A stretch of DNA of 64,000 nt from Thalassolituus sp. UBA1087 (GTDB lineage Bacteria; Pseudomonadota; Gammaproteobacteria; Pseudomonadales; Oceanobacteraceae), in assembly GCA_002314145.1 (NCBI GenBank), contig DCCG01000019.1, forward strand, positions 1 through 64,000, in the 5' to 3' direction. Shown piece by piece: positions 17,537-25,315 of the stretch. The notes below the pieces were generated by a model. That model saw only the letters and a program-made list of their open reading frames with translations, ran no database searches and had not been told where the DNA came from. Made by a program: the position numbers and the translations under genes. Every line of letters starts with the position of its first letter. Position 1 is the first letter of the stretch.

Positions 17537-18391
17537 GTGAAGAACAGTCCGATACTGGCAGAGATCGAGTCCGCCATTCCCAATCTGCGTAAATCCGAAG
17601 TAAAGGTCGCAGAATACGTCATGAAATCCCCTCAGCAGGTGATGCATATGCGTATTGTTGACCTGGCCCAGGAGGCACAGGTCAGCGAGCCGACCATCGT
17701 GCGCTTCTGCCGCGGCATTGGCTGTAACGGTTTTCAGGAGTTTAAGGTACGCATCGCACAGGAAATGGCGATCGCCAACAACATCGGTCAGTTCGCCATC
17801 GCCGAAGACGACAGTATTGAAGATATCTGCGATAAAATCTCCGACACCACGATTCAGCGTCTGAATCAGGTCAAAAGCCAGCTGAAGGCCGGCCAGATCG
17901 CACAAGCGGCGGCGACCATCAGCCAGGCCCGGCGGGTAGAATTCTATGGTTTTGGCGCCTCAGGGGCGGTTGCCATCGATGCCCAGCATAAATTTTTCCG
18001 TCTGCAGGTCGCCACTGCGGCCTACAGTGACCCGCATATGCAGGCCATGTCGGCTGTGACACTCAATGAAGAAGATGTGGTGGTGGCTATATCCCAGAGT
18101 GGCCGCACCAAAGACCTGCTGCACTCCGTTCAGCTGGCCCAGCAGCATGGTGCTCTGGTAGTGTCACTGGCGCCGGCCAATACCCAGCTGAGCCTGGCGG
18201 CGGATCTGCCGATTCATATCAATATTGAAGAAGACACCGAGCAATTTACACCGATGACCTCACGCATCGCCCACCTGATGATCATCGATATGCTGGCGGT
18301 GGCGGTCACCCAGCGCCGCGGGCCGGAATTTGCCAATCACCTGAATGCCATTAAGCGCAGTATTAAGTCTCTGCGTCTGGACTCCAACTAA
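17537..18391 (+). CDS. hexR: HexR, RpiR-family transcriptional regulator of central carbon metabolism
   Basis: 284 residues, GTG start at 17537 with AGGAAC upstream. An N-terminal RpiR helix-turn-helix (about 1-77; SEPTIVRFCRGIGCNGFQEF) is joined to a C-terminal SIS sugar-phosphate domain (about 120-260; FYGFGASGAVAIDAQHKFF, AISQSGRTKDLL). HexR senses 2-keto-3-deoxy-6-phosphogluconate and controls Entner-Doudoroff and related genes, but none of these are in the window. Divergent from uvrD. Identification as HexR rather than another RpiR protein rests on overall similarity and length. Confidence 0.85.
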   Translation: MKNSPILAEIESAIPNLRKSEVKVAEYVMKSPQQVMHMRIVDLAQEAQVSEPTIVRFCRGIGCNGFQEFKVRIAQEMAIANNIGQFAIAEDDSIEDICDKISDTTIQRLNQVKSQLKAGQIAQAAATISQARRVEFYGFGASGAVAIDAQHKFFRLQVATAAYSDPHMQAMSAVTLNEEDVVVAISQSGRTKDLLHSVQLAQQHGALVVSLAPANTQLSLAADLPIHINIEEDTEQFTPMTSRIAHLMIIDMLAVAVTQRRGPEFANHLNAIKRSIKSLRLDSN

Positions 18392-18688
18392 GAATGCCCG
18401 ACTGAACAGCCGTAGCGCCGGACGAGCCTTTGCCATATAGACACCTTGCGCCATTTTACAAATCTGCCCTTTTCTGAATCTGTGCATTTTCTGGCGCCTG
18501 ATTTCTGTCATTCTTCCAATGCCCTGCATCCCCCATGGTTTCTGCGTTTCATACGATGCCCCGCACCTCCTTCTGGCGGCTGGCTTATAAAACCCCTTGG
18601 TCAGCGCGCAGGAAAATGTCATTCTTTTGCAACGAATAACAAGAAAAATCACAGCAGGATTTACTGTGATCAACAAAAAGGAATCGAT
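18392..18688. other. 297-bp leader region upstream of the 61-aa gene
   Basis: No coding frame that I would call. It contains the inverted repeat ATCACAG/CTGTGAT (18648-18654 and 18664-18670), which would form a 7-bp hairpin shortly before the ribosome site of the next gene. The rest is unremarkable. Confidence 0.4.
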
Positions 18689-18874
18689 ATGGAAGCTGCA
18701 GTGAAGTTCGAATCTCACGAAGAAGTCGTGTCCTTCGACCAACAGGGTAACGTGGTGGTCAACAAAGAATCCCAGATGTCTAAAAAACTCATGGCCCGGC
18801 GTGCCATTGAGGCGCACCTGGAACGTAAGCGTCTGGAAAAAGATCTGGACGATTATTATTTCGACGAGATGTAA
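18689..18874 (+). CDS. Small conserved protein, 61 aa, function unknown
   Basis: Starts at ATG 18689 with AAAGGA seven bases upstream. The sequence is highly charged: an acidic/hydrophobic N-terminal half, then SKKLMARRAIEAHLERKRLE and an acidic end DDYYFDEM. The C-terminal part (ARRAIE-ERKRLEKDLDDYYF) recalls the short PA3496-type family of gammaproteobacteria, which has been linked to envelope integrity; I am not certain of that match. No signal peptide. It has its own terminator, so it is a monocistronic unit and probably well expressed. Confidence 0.72.
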   Translation: MEAAVKFESHEEVVSFDQQGNVVVNKESQMSKKLMARRAIEAHLERKRLEKDLDDYYFDEM

Positions 18875-18880
18875 ATTAAT

Positions 18881-18911
18881 AAAACCGCGTGCCTGATACG
18901 CGGTTTTTTAT
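18881..18911 (+). terminator. Rho-independent terminator after the 61-aa gene
   Basis: Stem AACCGCGT / ACGCGGTT with a short loop, followed by a T6 run; begins seven bases after the stop codon. Confidence 0.85.
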
Positions 18912-19454
18912 TTTCTCGTATACGCGGGCGATAGCAGGCTGCGGAATTTATGCAGCCAATAAAATCCGCGTATAAGTGCTGCTGCCTGGTGTCTGGCGAA
19001 ATCCTGTCTGACTTATTAATAACAGGCAGGATCACTGTCGCACGCTTGTGTGTTTTCAGACAGGCTTCAACAGATTTAAACATCAGAAAACAGCAAACGG
19101 TTTTTTCTGCCTGGCCTGTCGACTCAGTTCGCTAAAAGATATCCATCCAATAGAAAATATTCACCCGGTTGCTATGCGAATCCGAATCAACTGTCGGTTG
19201 TCAGATCCGGATACCCCCGTAATTCATAAAAGTTTCTGAGTTATAAGTTGTTAATGACGATAAAAACAGTCCTTGTATGCCGTAAAAAGACCGGGCTTGT
19301 TTGCAGGTCATTTCGCCTTTTCTACCTGATCGACAACCGATAATTTAAAGGCGAGTGAATAATCACGCTGAGTGCGCTTTTTACCTGAATGGATAGCTGA
19401 TCCCATAAATAAGTCTCCTGGGTGTCAACTTATTTCAGGACGGGTCACAGACAT
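18912..19454. other. 543-bp region without a recognisable gene
   Basis: Short open frames on the plus strand here (for example 19048-19239) have no ribosome site, no recognisable sequence and rare-codon-rich content, so I do not call them. No tRNA-like fold or repeat seen. It separates the small gene from the amtB terminator. Confidence 0.45.
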
Positions 19455-19486
19455 AAAAAAAGCCGGTCAGATGACCGGCTTTTTTG
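19455..19486. terminator. Terminator downstream of amtB
   Basis: Stem AGCCGGTCA / TGACCGGCT flanked by A7 on the left and T6 on the right; on the minus strand the T-run follows the stem directly, 20 bp past the amtB stop. Could work in both directions. Confidence 0.9.
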
Positions 19487-19506
19487 AGTACCGAGTTCAG
19501 CGCATC

Positions 19507-20793
19507 TTAAGACTTGCTGGTGAACTCAGGGTAGGCTTCCATACCGCACTCGGACAGATCCACACCTTCGTACTCGTCTTCTTCGCTGACACGCAGACCC
19601 ATCACAGCTTTCAGGATGGCCCAGACGATGAAGGAGGCGACGAATACCCAGATGAAGATAGTCAGGGCGCCGACCAGCTGACCACCGAAGGTCGCATCCG
19701 GATCAGACAGCAGTACCGCGAAGATACCCCACAGACCAACAACACCGTGGACAGAAATCGCACCCACAGGATCATCGATTTTCAGTTTATCCAGCGTCAG
19801 GATAGAGAACACAACCAGACCACCACCGATGGCACCGATGACTGTTGCCAGGAACGGGCTTGGATCAGCAGGTTCTGCAGTGATCGCAACCAGACCCGCC
19901 AGCGCACCGTTCAGCGCCATGGTCAGATCCGCTTTGCGGAACAGGATGAAAGCAACGATCAGGGCAGTGAGCAGACCACCAGCCGCCGCAGCGTTAGTGT
20001 TCAGGAACACAGAAGCCACTTCGTTAGCTACGCCAACGTCAGACAGCTGCAGGGTAGAACCACCGTTGAAGCCGAACCAGCCCATCCACAGGATGAAGGT
20101 ACCGAGCGTGGCCAGTGGCAGGTTAGCACCCGGGATAGCACGGACTTCACCGTTCGGGCCGTATTTGCCTTTACGGGCACCCAGCAGGATAACACCGGCC
20201 AGTGCTGCTGCAGCACCTGCCATGTGAACGATACCGGAACCGGCGTAATCGTAGTAATCCAGAGAGTACATACCGAATACAGAATCACCGTTCCAGGTCC
20301 AGGAACCTTCCATTGGGTAGATGAAACCAGTCATTACCACAGCGAACGCCAGGAAAGCCCACAGCTTCATACGTTCAGCAACCGCACCGGAAACAATAGA
20401 CATCGCGGTTGCAACGAATACAACCTGGAAGAAGAAGTCAGAAGCGCCGGAGTAAGGCAGACTAGCATCCTCAACACCGTTACGGAAATCAGCCTGGGCA
20501 GACAGTACACCTGCTACCGCTTCGTCAGTCATGCTGGCAACACTGTCAGTGTCGCTCAGGAACAAACCGCCGCCGTACATCAGTTCGTATCCACATACCA
20601 GGTACATCAGACACGCGATGGCGTACAGAGCAACGTTTTTAGTCAGAATTTCAGTGGTATTTTTAGAGCGGACCAGACCCGCTTCGAGCATGGCGAAACC
20701 AGCCGCCATCCACATTACCAGCGCGCCACACACCAGAAAATAAAAGGTGTCCATGGCGTACTGCAGTGCATACACTTGATTCATACTTTCCAT
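19507..20793 (-). CDS. amtB: Ammonium transporter AmtB
   Basis: 428 residues with about 11 membrane helices. Amt signatures: MLEAGLVRSKNTTEI near the N-terminus, GSGIVHMAGAAAALAG with the first pore His, and ISVHGVVGLWG with the second pore His. Start at ATG 20793, preceded by a G-rich ribosome site; the ATG three codons in is an alternative. It conducts ammonium/ammonia and is blocked by GlnK binding at low nitrogen demand. Third gene of torF-glnK-amtB, transcribed from the sigma-54 promoter at 22080-22096. The acidic C-terminal tail is typical of this marine subgroup. Confidence 0.96.
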   Translation of the reverse strand: MESMNQVYALQYAMDTFYFLVCGALVMWMAAGFAMLEAGLVRSKNTTEILTKNVALYAIACLMYLVCGYELMYGGGLFLSDTDSVASMTDEAVAGVLSAQADFRNGVEDASLPYSGASDFFFQVVFVATAMSIVSGAVAERMKLWAFLAFAVVMTGFIYPMEGSWTWNGDSVFGMYSLDYYDYAGSGIVHMAGAAAALAGVILLGARKGKYGPNGEVRAIPGANLPLATLGTFILWMGWFGFNGGSTLQLSDVGVANEVASVFLNTNAAAAGGLLTALIVAFILFRKADLTMALNGALAGLVAITAEPADPSPFLATVIGAIGGGLVVFSILTLDKLKIDDPVGAISVHGVVGLWGIFAVLLSDPDATFGGQLVGALTIFIWVFVASFIVWAILKAVMGLRVSEEDEYEGVDLSECGMEAYPEFTSKS

Positions 20794-20848
20794 TCTAAGC
20801 CCCCCGCATAAGGCTCTAAATCTTTAAAATTTTATAACTGAGAGAGGT

Positions 20849-21187
20849 TTAAATCGCGTCTGCGCCGGTCTCACCGGTACGGATACGGATAACCTGTTCC
20901 AGAGTGGTAACGAAGATTTTGCCGTCACCGATTTTGCCTGTGTTCGCTGCTTTGGTGATGGCTTCGATAACCTTGTCGGTCAGATCGTCAGCCACGGCAA
21001 CGTCAATTTTTACTTTGGGCAGAAAATCCACCACGTATTCAGCACCACGATACAGTTCGGTGTGACCTTTCTGACGGCCGAAACCTTTCACTTCGGTCAC
21101 TGTGATGCCCTGAACGCCAATCTCGGACAGTGCTTCACGCACGTCGTCCAGTTTGAAAGGCTTGACCACAGCAGTAATGAGTTTCAT
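20849..21187 (-). CDS. glnK: PII signalling protein GlnK
   Basis: 112 residues, full PII length. T-loop sequence QKGHTELYRGAEYVVDFLPK with the uridylylation site Tyr51; B-loop GKIGDGKIF and C-terminal VIRIRTGETGADAI bind ATP/ADP and 2-oxoglutarate. Called GlnK rather than GlnB because it is cotranscribed with amtB (55-bp gap). It gates AmtB at the membrane and reports nitrogen status to partners such as NtrB. Confidence 0.95.
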   Translation of the reverse strand: MKLITAVVKPFKLDDVREALSEIGVQGITVTEVKGFGRQKGHTELYRGAEYVVDFLPKVKIDVAVADDLTDKVIEAITKAANTGKIGDGKIFVTTLEQVIRIRTGETGADAI

Positions 21188-21226
21188 AGAAAACCCCTTT
21201 TATTAAATGCTACGTATTGGTTTTGG

Positions 21227-21252
21227 ATGGCCCATGCGGGGGCATGGGCCAT
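21227..21252 (-). other. Intercistronic stem-loop between torF and glnK
   Basis: Perfect 11-bp stem ATGGCCCATGC / GCATGGGCCAT with a GGGG loop, 11 bases after the torF stop. No T-run follows on the minus strand, so it is more likely an mRNA-stabilising or partial-attenuation element giving more TorF than GlnK. Confidence 0.7.
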
Positions 21253-21262
21253 TGTAACTGTT

Positions 21263-21979
21263 TTACAGCTCGACAGGCAGGCTGTAGTACAGAGCAACTT
21301 TCAGGTCATCATCCATGGAATCATCCTCATCCATGTCTACGATTTTACTGAAAGTGAAAGACAGGCTGTCATTAACCGCGTAAGAGAAATCTACGTGGGT
21401 ATAATCGTCTGCTGAATCTTCATCATCAGCAATACCAACAGTTACAGAGTATGCGTCGTAACCATAGCCCAGTGCGATATAGCTGTAGTCATCACTGCCC
21501 TCAGCACCCATAGAACCGGTGTAAGACAGAGACGCGCCCATGTAGCCTACGCCAACAGTGTATTCAGAGTAATCGAAAGTAGTGCCTTCAGATTCTTCAG
21601 TTAAACCATCAGGAGTACCATCGTCATCCTCATCCACCAGACCAAATGAAGAGCCCGGATAAACATAAGTCACTACAGATACGTCGTAGCTGAAGTCACC
21701 GGCTTCACCAGCGTAACCCAGATACAGATCATATTCCTGACCAGACCCGAAATCGCCGCTACCTACCCACATGCCGGCATAAGCGCCACCCATGGCGACA
21801 TCCAGAGAGCCATCGACCATGGCAGAACCCTGACCCAGGTCCAGGCCGCGCCACAGGTACATATTAGAAACACCGGCAGAGGCAGAAACTTCAACGTCAG
21901 CCGCCTGAGCAGTGTTAACAGCCGCCAGGCCAGCAGTCATTGCGCTTGCCATAACGATAGCTTTAGACAGTTTTTTCAT
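21263..21979 (-). CDS. TorF-family putative porin (Gcw_chp)
   Basis: 238 residues. Signal peptide MKKLSKAIVMASAMTAGLAA ending at AQA-AD. The mature part begins with VSASAGVSNMYLWRGLDLGQ, the family's N-terminal signature, followed by alternating aromatic/polar strands of an outer-membrane beta-barrel rich in Asp, Glu and Ser. TorF proteins are commonly linked to glnK-amtB and may let small nitrogen compounds cross the outer membrane, which is an inference from linkage. First gene of the nitrogen operon, with a 90-base leader after the predicted start site. Confidence 0.85.
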   Translation of the reverse strand: MKKLSKAIVMASAMTAGLAAVNTAQAADVEVSASAGVSNMYLWRGLDLGQGSAMVDGSLDVAMGGAYAGMWVGSGDFGSGQEYDLYLGYAGEAGDFSYDVSVVTYVYPGSSFGLVDEDDDGTPDGLTEESEGTTFDYSEYTVGVGYMGASLSYTGSMGAEGSDDYSYIALGYGYDAYSVTVGIADDEDSADDYTHVDFSYAVNDSLSFTFSKIVDMDEDDSMDDDLKVALYYSLPVEL

Positions 21980-22079
21980 GGTTCTTTTCCTTCATCAGTT
22001 AGCGAAAGCTTTTGTTAGCTTTTGGTTGTTGGCGCTTGCGCACCGTTTTCTTTCGATTAAAACCAGGTACCGCTGTATT

Positions 22080-22096
22080 AGCACTCGGTGTGCCAA
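22080..22096 (-). promoter_or_regulatory. Sigma-54 promoter of torF-glnK-amtB
   Basis: On the minus strand TTGGCACACCGAGTGCT fits TTGGCAC-N5-TTGCT with one mismatch and exact GG-N10-GC spacing. Predicted transcription start about 22069, 90 bases before torF. Confidence 0.85.
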
Positions 22097-22223
22097 CTTT
22101 TAAAAACCTCCGTAGTTTCAGGGTGTTATCAGTGTTTTGCGGGTGAAAGTATGTTTTTGCCGGGATTTCCTGGTGCATTATGTCGAAAAACGCACAATAA
22201 ATGACCATCAAACCCTGACTGCG

Positions 22224-22240
22224 GGCACCATATTGATGCA
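22224..22240 (-). promoter_or_regulatory. NtrC enhancer site upstream of torF
   Basis: Minus strand TGCATCAATATGGTGCC matches the NtrC palindrome TGCACC-N5-GGTGCA at ten of twelve half-site positions. It lies about 155 bp before the predicted start, a normal enhancer distance. A single half-site GGTGCA at 22172-22177 could add a weaker contact. Confidence 0.75.
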
Positions 22241-22335
22241 CATGTATTTAAATAGCGTTAAACGCGGGCATCTGCAATTGATTCAGGGCAACACAGCCCC
22301 GGTTACATGATAGGATTAGGTAATTTTACGAGGAT

Positions 22336-22581
22336 ATGCGCACTATGAACCCGGAACAGATACGCACCCGAATTGAGCAAATGATGCAAAAGAGCCCACT
22401 GGCAGGGCTGAGTGACGATGTGAAACTGCTGATCAAAGGCCAGCTGCAAAGCCTGCTGAACAGCGCCGATCTCGTCAGCCGGGAGGAATTTGAAGTTCAG
22501 GCAGAATCCCTGCGCCGCACCCAGGCCAGACTGATCGCTCTGGAAGACAAACTTAATCAGCTGGAGCAGCAGGAAAAATAA
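22336..22581 (+). CDS. ubiK: UbiK, ubiquinone biosynthesis accessory factor (YqiC/BMFP)
   Basis: 81 residues (78 if started at the second ATG, 22345, which has better spacing from GAGG). Amphipathic N-terminal half and a coiled-coil C-terminal half containing the family block LVSREEFEVQAESLRRTQAR. UbiK helps organise the aerobic UbiIJ ubiquinone complex at the membrane. The ubiK/glnK-amtB neighbourhood is also seen in Pseudomonas. Convergent with urtE. Confidence 0.9.
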   Translation: MRTMNPEQIRTRIEQMMQKSPLAGLSDDVKLLIKGQLQSLLNSADLVSREEFEVQAESLRRTQARLIALEDKLNQLEQQEK

Positions 22582-22625
22582 TCCTCCCTGCTTCTCCGCC
22601 AGCCGCCAGAGATTTACCGCTGGCG

Positions 22626-23324
22626 TTAAATTGCTAACAGGCGTCTGGCTTCTTCTGATGTTTTCAGCTCCGGCCCGGAGCCTGAAGCCACCACCCGTCC
22701 GCGCTCGAGAATAATAAACTCATCCGCCAGCTCGGCAGCAAAGTCCAGATACTGTTCCACTAACACAATGGCCATATCGCCCCGGTCACGCAGCAGCTCA
22801 ATCACACGCTGAATATCTTTGATAATGGACGGCTGAATCCCCTCCGTCGGCTCATCCAGAATCAGCACGGCCGGGCGCAGTAAGAGCGCCCGGGCAATGG
22901 CCAGCTGTTGCTGCTGGCCACCGGATAAATCACCGCCACGGCGCTTCAGCATCTGCTGCAGTACCGGAAATAATGAGTAGATCTCAGGGTCAATCGAGCG
23001 CTGGCTTTTCGGTAATGCCGAAAACGCCGTCTGCAGGTTTTCTTCGACCGTCAGCTGGGCAAAAATATCGCGCCCCTGGGGCACATAGGCAATCCCCTGT
23101 TTTGCCCTGTCATAGGGCGCACTGCCGGCCAGGGATTTTCCCTGCCACTCTATGTTTCCGCGCAGCGGCTGAAGGTGTCCGGAAAGGGCTTTCATCAGCG
23201 TGGTTTTGCCCACGCCATTGCGCCCTAGCACGCAGGTCACCTTGCCAATATCGGCGCTCATCGACACCGAGTACAGCGCCTGGCTCGCGCCGTATGCGAC
23301 GTCGAGTTCATTTACGCTTAACAT
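22626..23324 (-). CDS. urtE: Urea ABC transporter ATP-binding protein UrtE
   Basis: 232 residues. Walker A LGRNGVGKTT, Q-loop YVPQGRDIF, signature LSGGQQQQLAIARAL, Walker B LILDEPTEGI and H-loop-type VEQY. The EPTEGIQPSIIKDI block is typical of the LivF/UrtE subgroup. Last gene of urtABCDE; UrtD ends 34 bp upstream. It powers urea uptake together with UrtD. Confidence 0.95.
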   Translation of the reverse strand: MLSVNELDVAYGASQALYSVSMSADIGKVTCVLGRNGVGKTTLMKALSGHLQPLRGNIEWQGKSLAGSAPYDRAKQGIAYVPQGRDIFAQLTVEENLQTAFSALPKSQRSIDPEIYSLFPVLQQMLKRRGGDLSGGQQQQLAIARALLLRPAVLILDEPTEGIQPSIIKDIQRVIELLRDRGDMAIVLVEQYLDFAAELADEFIILERGRVVASGSGPELKTSEEARRLLAI

Positions 23325-23358
23325 ATATTCACTTCCTCAACGCTGTATAGGGCCGGTC

Positions 23359-24135
23359 TTAACGACCCAGATAGACTTCAATGACATCCGGATTGGCCTT
23401 CACTGTGTCCAGCGACCCTTCTGCCAGAACACGCCCTTCATGCAGTACTGTGACCTTACAGTCCAGCGCTTCGATAAAGTCCATATCGTGTTCCACGACC
23501 ATCAGTGAATGCTCTTTGGCCAGACGCTTGAAAAGCTCTGCTGTTTTCATGGTCTCTTCATCCGTCATGCCGGCCGCCGGTTCGTCGATTAACAGCAACT
23601 CCGGTTCCTGACCAAGCAACATGCCGATTTCCAGCCACTGTTTCTGACCATGCGACAGACTGCCGGCCATCCAGTCGCGTTTATCCTGCAGATCAATCAT
23701 CTGCAGAATGTCTTCCAGCTTGTCGGCCTGTTGTGCTGACAAGCGATGGAACAATGCCCGCCAGATACTGCGCCCGCCTTTTAACGACATTTCCAGGTTG
23801 TCAAAGACCGTCAGGCTTTCAATCACACTGGGTTTCTGAAATTTGCGCCCGACACCAAGATTGGCAACGGACGCTTCATCAAAGCGGGTGAGATCAAATT
23901 GCTTATTGCCGGCGTCAGTAAAAACAATATCTCCGCTATCCGGCTGAGTTTTACCGGTAATCACATCCATCATGGTGGTTTTACCGGCGCCGTTCGGGCC
24001 GATAATGGCGCGCATTTCACCTGGTGCGATCACCATCGACAGGGAATTCAGCGCTTTAAATCCATCAAAGCTGACGCTGACGCCATCCATATACAGCACC
24101 GCCGGATTATCGATATGCTTAGGTATTACGCTCAT
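23359..24135 (-). CDS. urtD: Urea ABC transporter ATP-binding protein UrtD
   Basis: 258 residues. Walker A IGPNGAGKTTMMDVITGKTQ, signature LSHGQKQWLEIGM (SHGQ instead of SGGQ is normal for UrtD), Walker B LLLIDEPAAGM, H-loop VVEHDMDF. Overlaps the urtC stop by four bases, so translation is probably coupled. LivG-like partner of UrtE. Confidence 0.95.
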   Translation of the reverse strand: MSVIPKHIDNPAVLYMDGVSVSFDGFKALNSLSMVIAPGEMRAIIGPNGAGKTTMMDVITGKTQPDSGDIVFTDAGNKQFDLTRFDEASVANLGVGRKFQKPSVIESLTVFDNLEMSLKGGRSIWRALFHRLSAQQADKLEDILQMIDLQDKRDWMAGSLSHGQKQWLEIGMLLGQEPELLLIDEPAAGMTDEETMKTAELFKRLAKEHSLMVVEHDMDFIEALDCKVTVLHEGRVLAEGSLDTVKANPDVIEVYLGR

Positions 24136-25307
24136 GATACATCCCCCTCACTGACCACGGCATGACCACCGGCAGATTTTTTATGCGCGCGCTTTTCTTT
24201 AATCTGCGCCCATAATCCAACCACCCCTTTGGGCAACCAGAGCGTACTCAATACAAACAGACCACCCAGCATAAACAGCCAGAGCTCAGCAAACGCACCG
24301 GTGAAATAGGTTTTGGCGTAATTCACCAGCACAGCACCAATAACGGCACCATAAATGGTTCCGCGCCCACCTACGGCTACCCAGATAATAATTTCAATGG
24401 AATTGATTGGGGCAAATTCGCCCGGGTTAATAATGCCCACCTGAGGAACGTATAAAGCACCGGCCACACCGGCCAGCATAGACGACACCACGAACACAAA
24501 CAGCTTGTAATATTCCACCCGGTAACCCAGAAAACGCGCACGCGATTCGGCATCACGGATCGCAACCAATACACGTCCCAGTTTCGACGTCACGATAAAA
24601 CGGCTGATTAAATAACCGATAATAACTGCCAGAACGGAGGCAATAAAAAGCACCGCCCGGGTACCGTCGGACTGCAGACTGAAGCCGAGGATATCTTTAA
24701 AATCCGTCAGCCCGTTATTACCGCCGAAGCCCATATCGTTACGGAAAAACGCCAGCAACAGAGCATAAGTCATCGCCTGGGTAATAATAGAAAGATACAC
24801 CCCGGTGACGCGCGAACGGAACGCCAGAAACCCGAACACAAAAGCAAGAATACCCGGAGCCAGTAATACCATCAGCATGGCGAACCAGAACTGATCAAAG
24901 CCGTACCAGTACCAGGGTAGCTCCTGCCAGTTCAGGAACACCATAAAATCCGGTAATTCAGCATTACCATACACACCGCGGTCACCAATCTGACGCATCA
25001 GATACATCCCCATGGCGTAACCGCCGAGCGCAAAAAAGGCACCGTGACCAAGACTTAAAATACCGCAGTAACCCCAGATTAAATCCACCGCAATGGCGAG
25101 CAGGGCATAGCATAAATATTTTCCCAGCAGCGTCATGGTGTAGGTGGAAATATGAAAAAACGAACCCGGTTCAAATACCAGATTGCAGAAGGGAATGATG
25201 ACCGCCAGTGCGACCAGTACCAGCAGCAGCTTGCGGCCGGCGGCATCATTCATAATCAGCCGTGTTAAAGGCCCCATATTGTCGTTATTACTCATAAAGC
25301 CCGTCAT
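24132..25307 (-). CDS. urtC: Urea ABC transporter permease UrtC
   Basis: 391 residues, about 9-10 membrane helices. Permease landmarks: WGYCGILSLGHGAFFALGGY, the cytoplasmic coupling loop with SKLGRVLVAIRDAESRARFLGY, and GGRGTIYGAVIGA. Start ATG 25307 has a strong AGGAGG site. Eight bases separate it from urtB. The C-terminal tail is basic (KEKRAHKKS). Confidence 0.95.
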   Translation of the reverse strand: MTGFMSNNDNMGPLTRLIMNDAAGRKLLLVLVALAVIIPFCNLVFEPGSFFHISTYTMTLLGKYLCYALLAIAVDLIWGYCGILSLGHGAFFALGGYAMGMYLMRQIGDRGVYGNAELPDFMVFLNWQELPWYWYGFDQFWFAMLMVLLAPGILAFVFGFLAFRSRVTGVYLSIITQAMTYALLLAFFRNDMGFGGNNGLTDFKDILGFSLQSDGTRAVLFIASVLAVIIGYLISRFIVTSKLGRVLVAIRDAESRARFLGYRVEYYKLFVFVVSSMLAGVAGALYVPQVGIINPGEFAPINSIEIIIWVAVGGRGTIYGAVIGAVLVNYAKTYFTGAFAELWLFMLGGLFVLSTLWLPKGVVGLWAQIKEKRAHKKSAGGHAVVSEGDVS

Positions 25308-25315
25308 GATGCCTC

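Noticed and set aside
18648..18670. CRP-like site before the 61-aa gene
   Set aside because: The half-sites are in the wrong order (TCACA then TGTGA), so it is listed only as a hairpin.
19048..19239. Short plus-strand frame in the gap before the amtB terminator
   Set aside because: No ribosome site and no recognisable sequence.
19372..20811. Long plus-strand open frame of 479 codons antisense to amtB
   Set aside because: It is the shadow of a GC-rich membrane-protein gene; the peptide is His/Gln/Arg/Thr-rich without any domain, and amtB is unmistakable.
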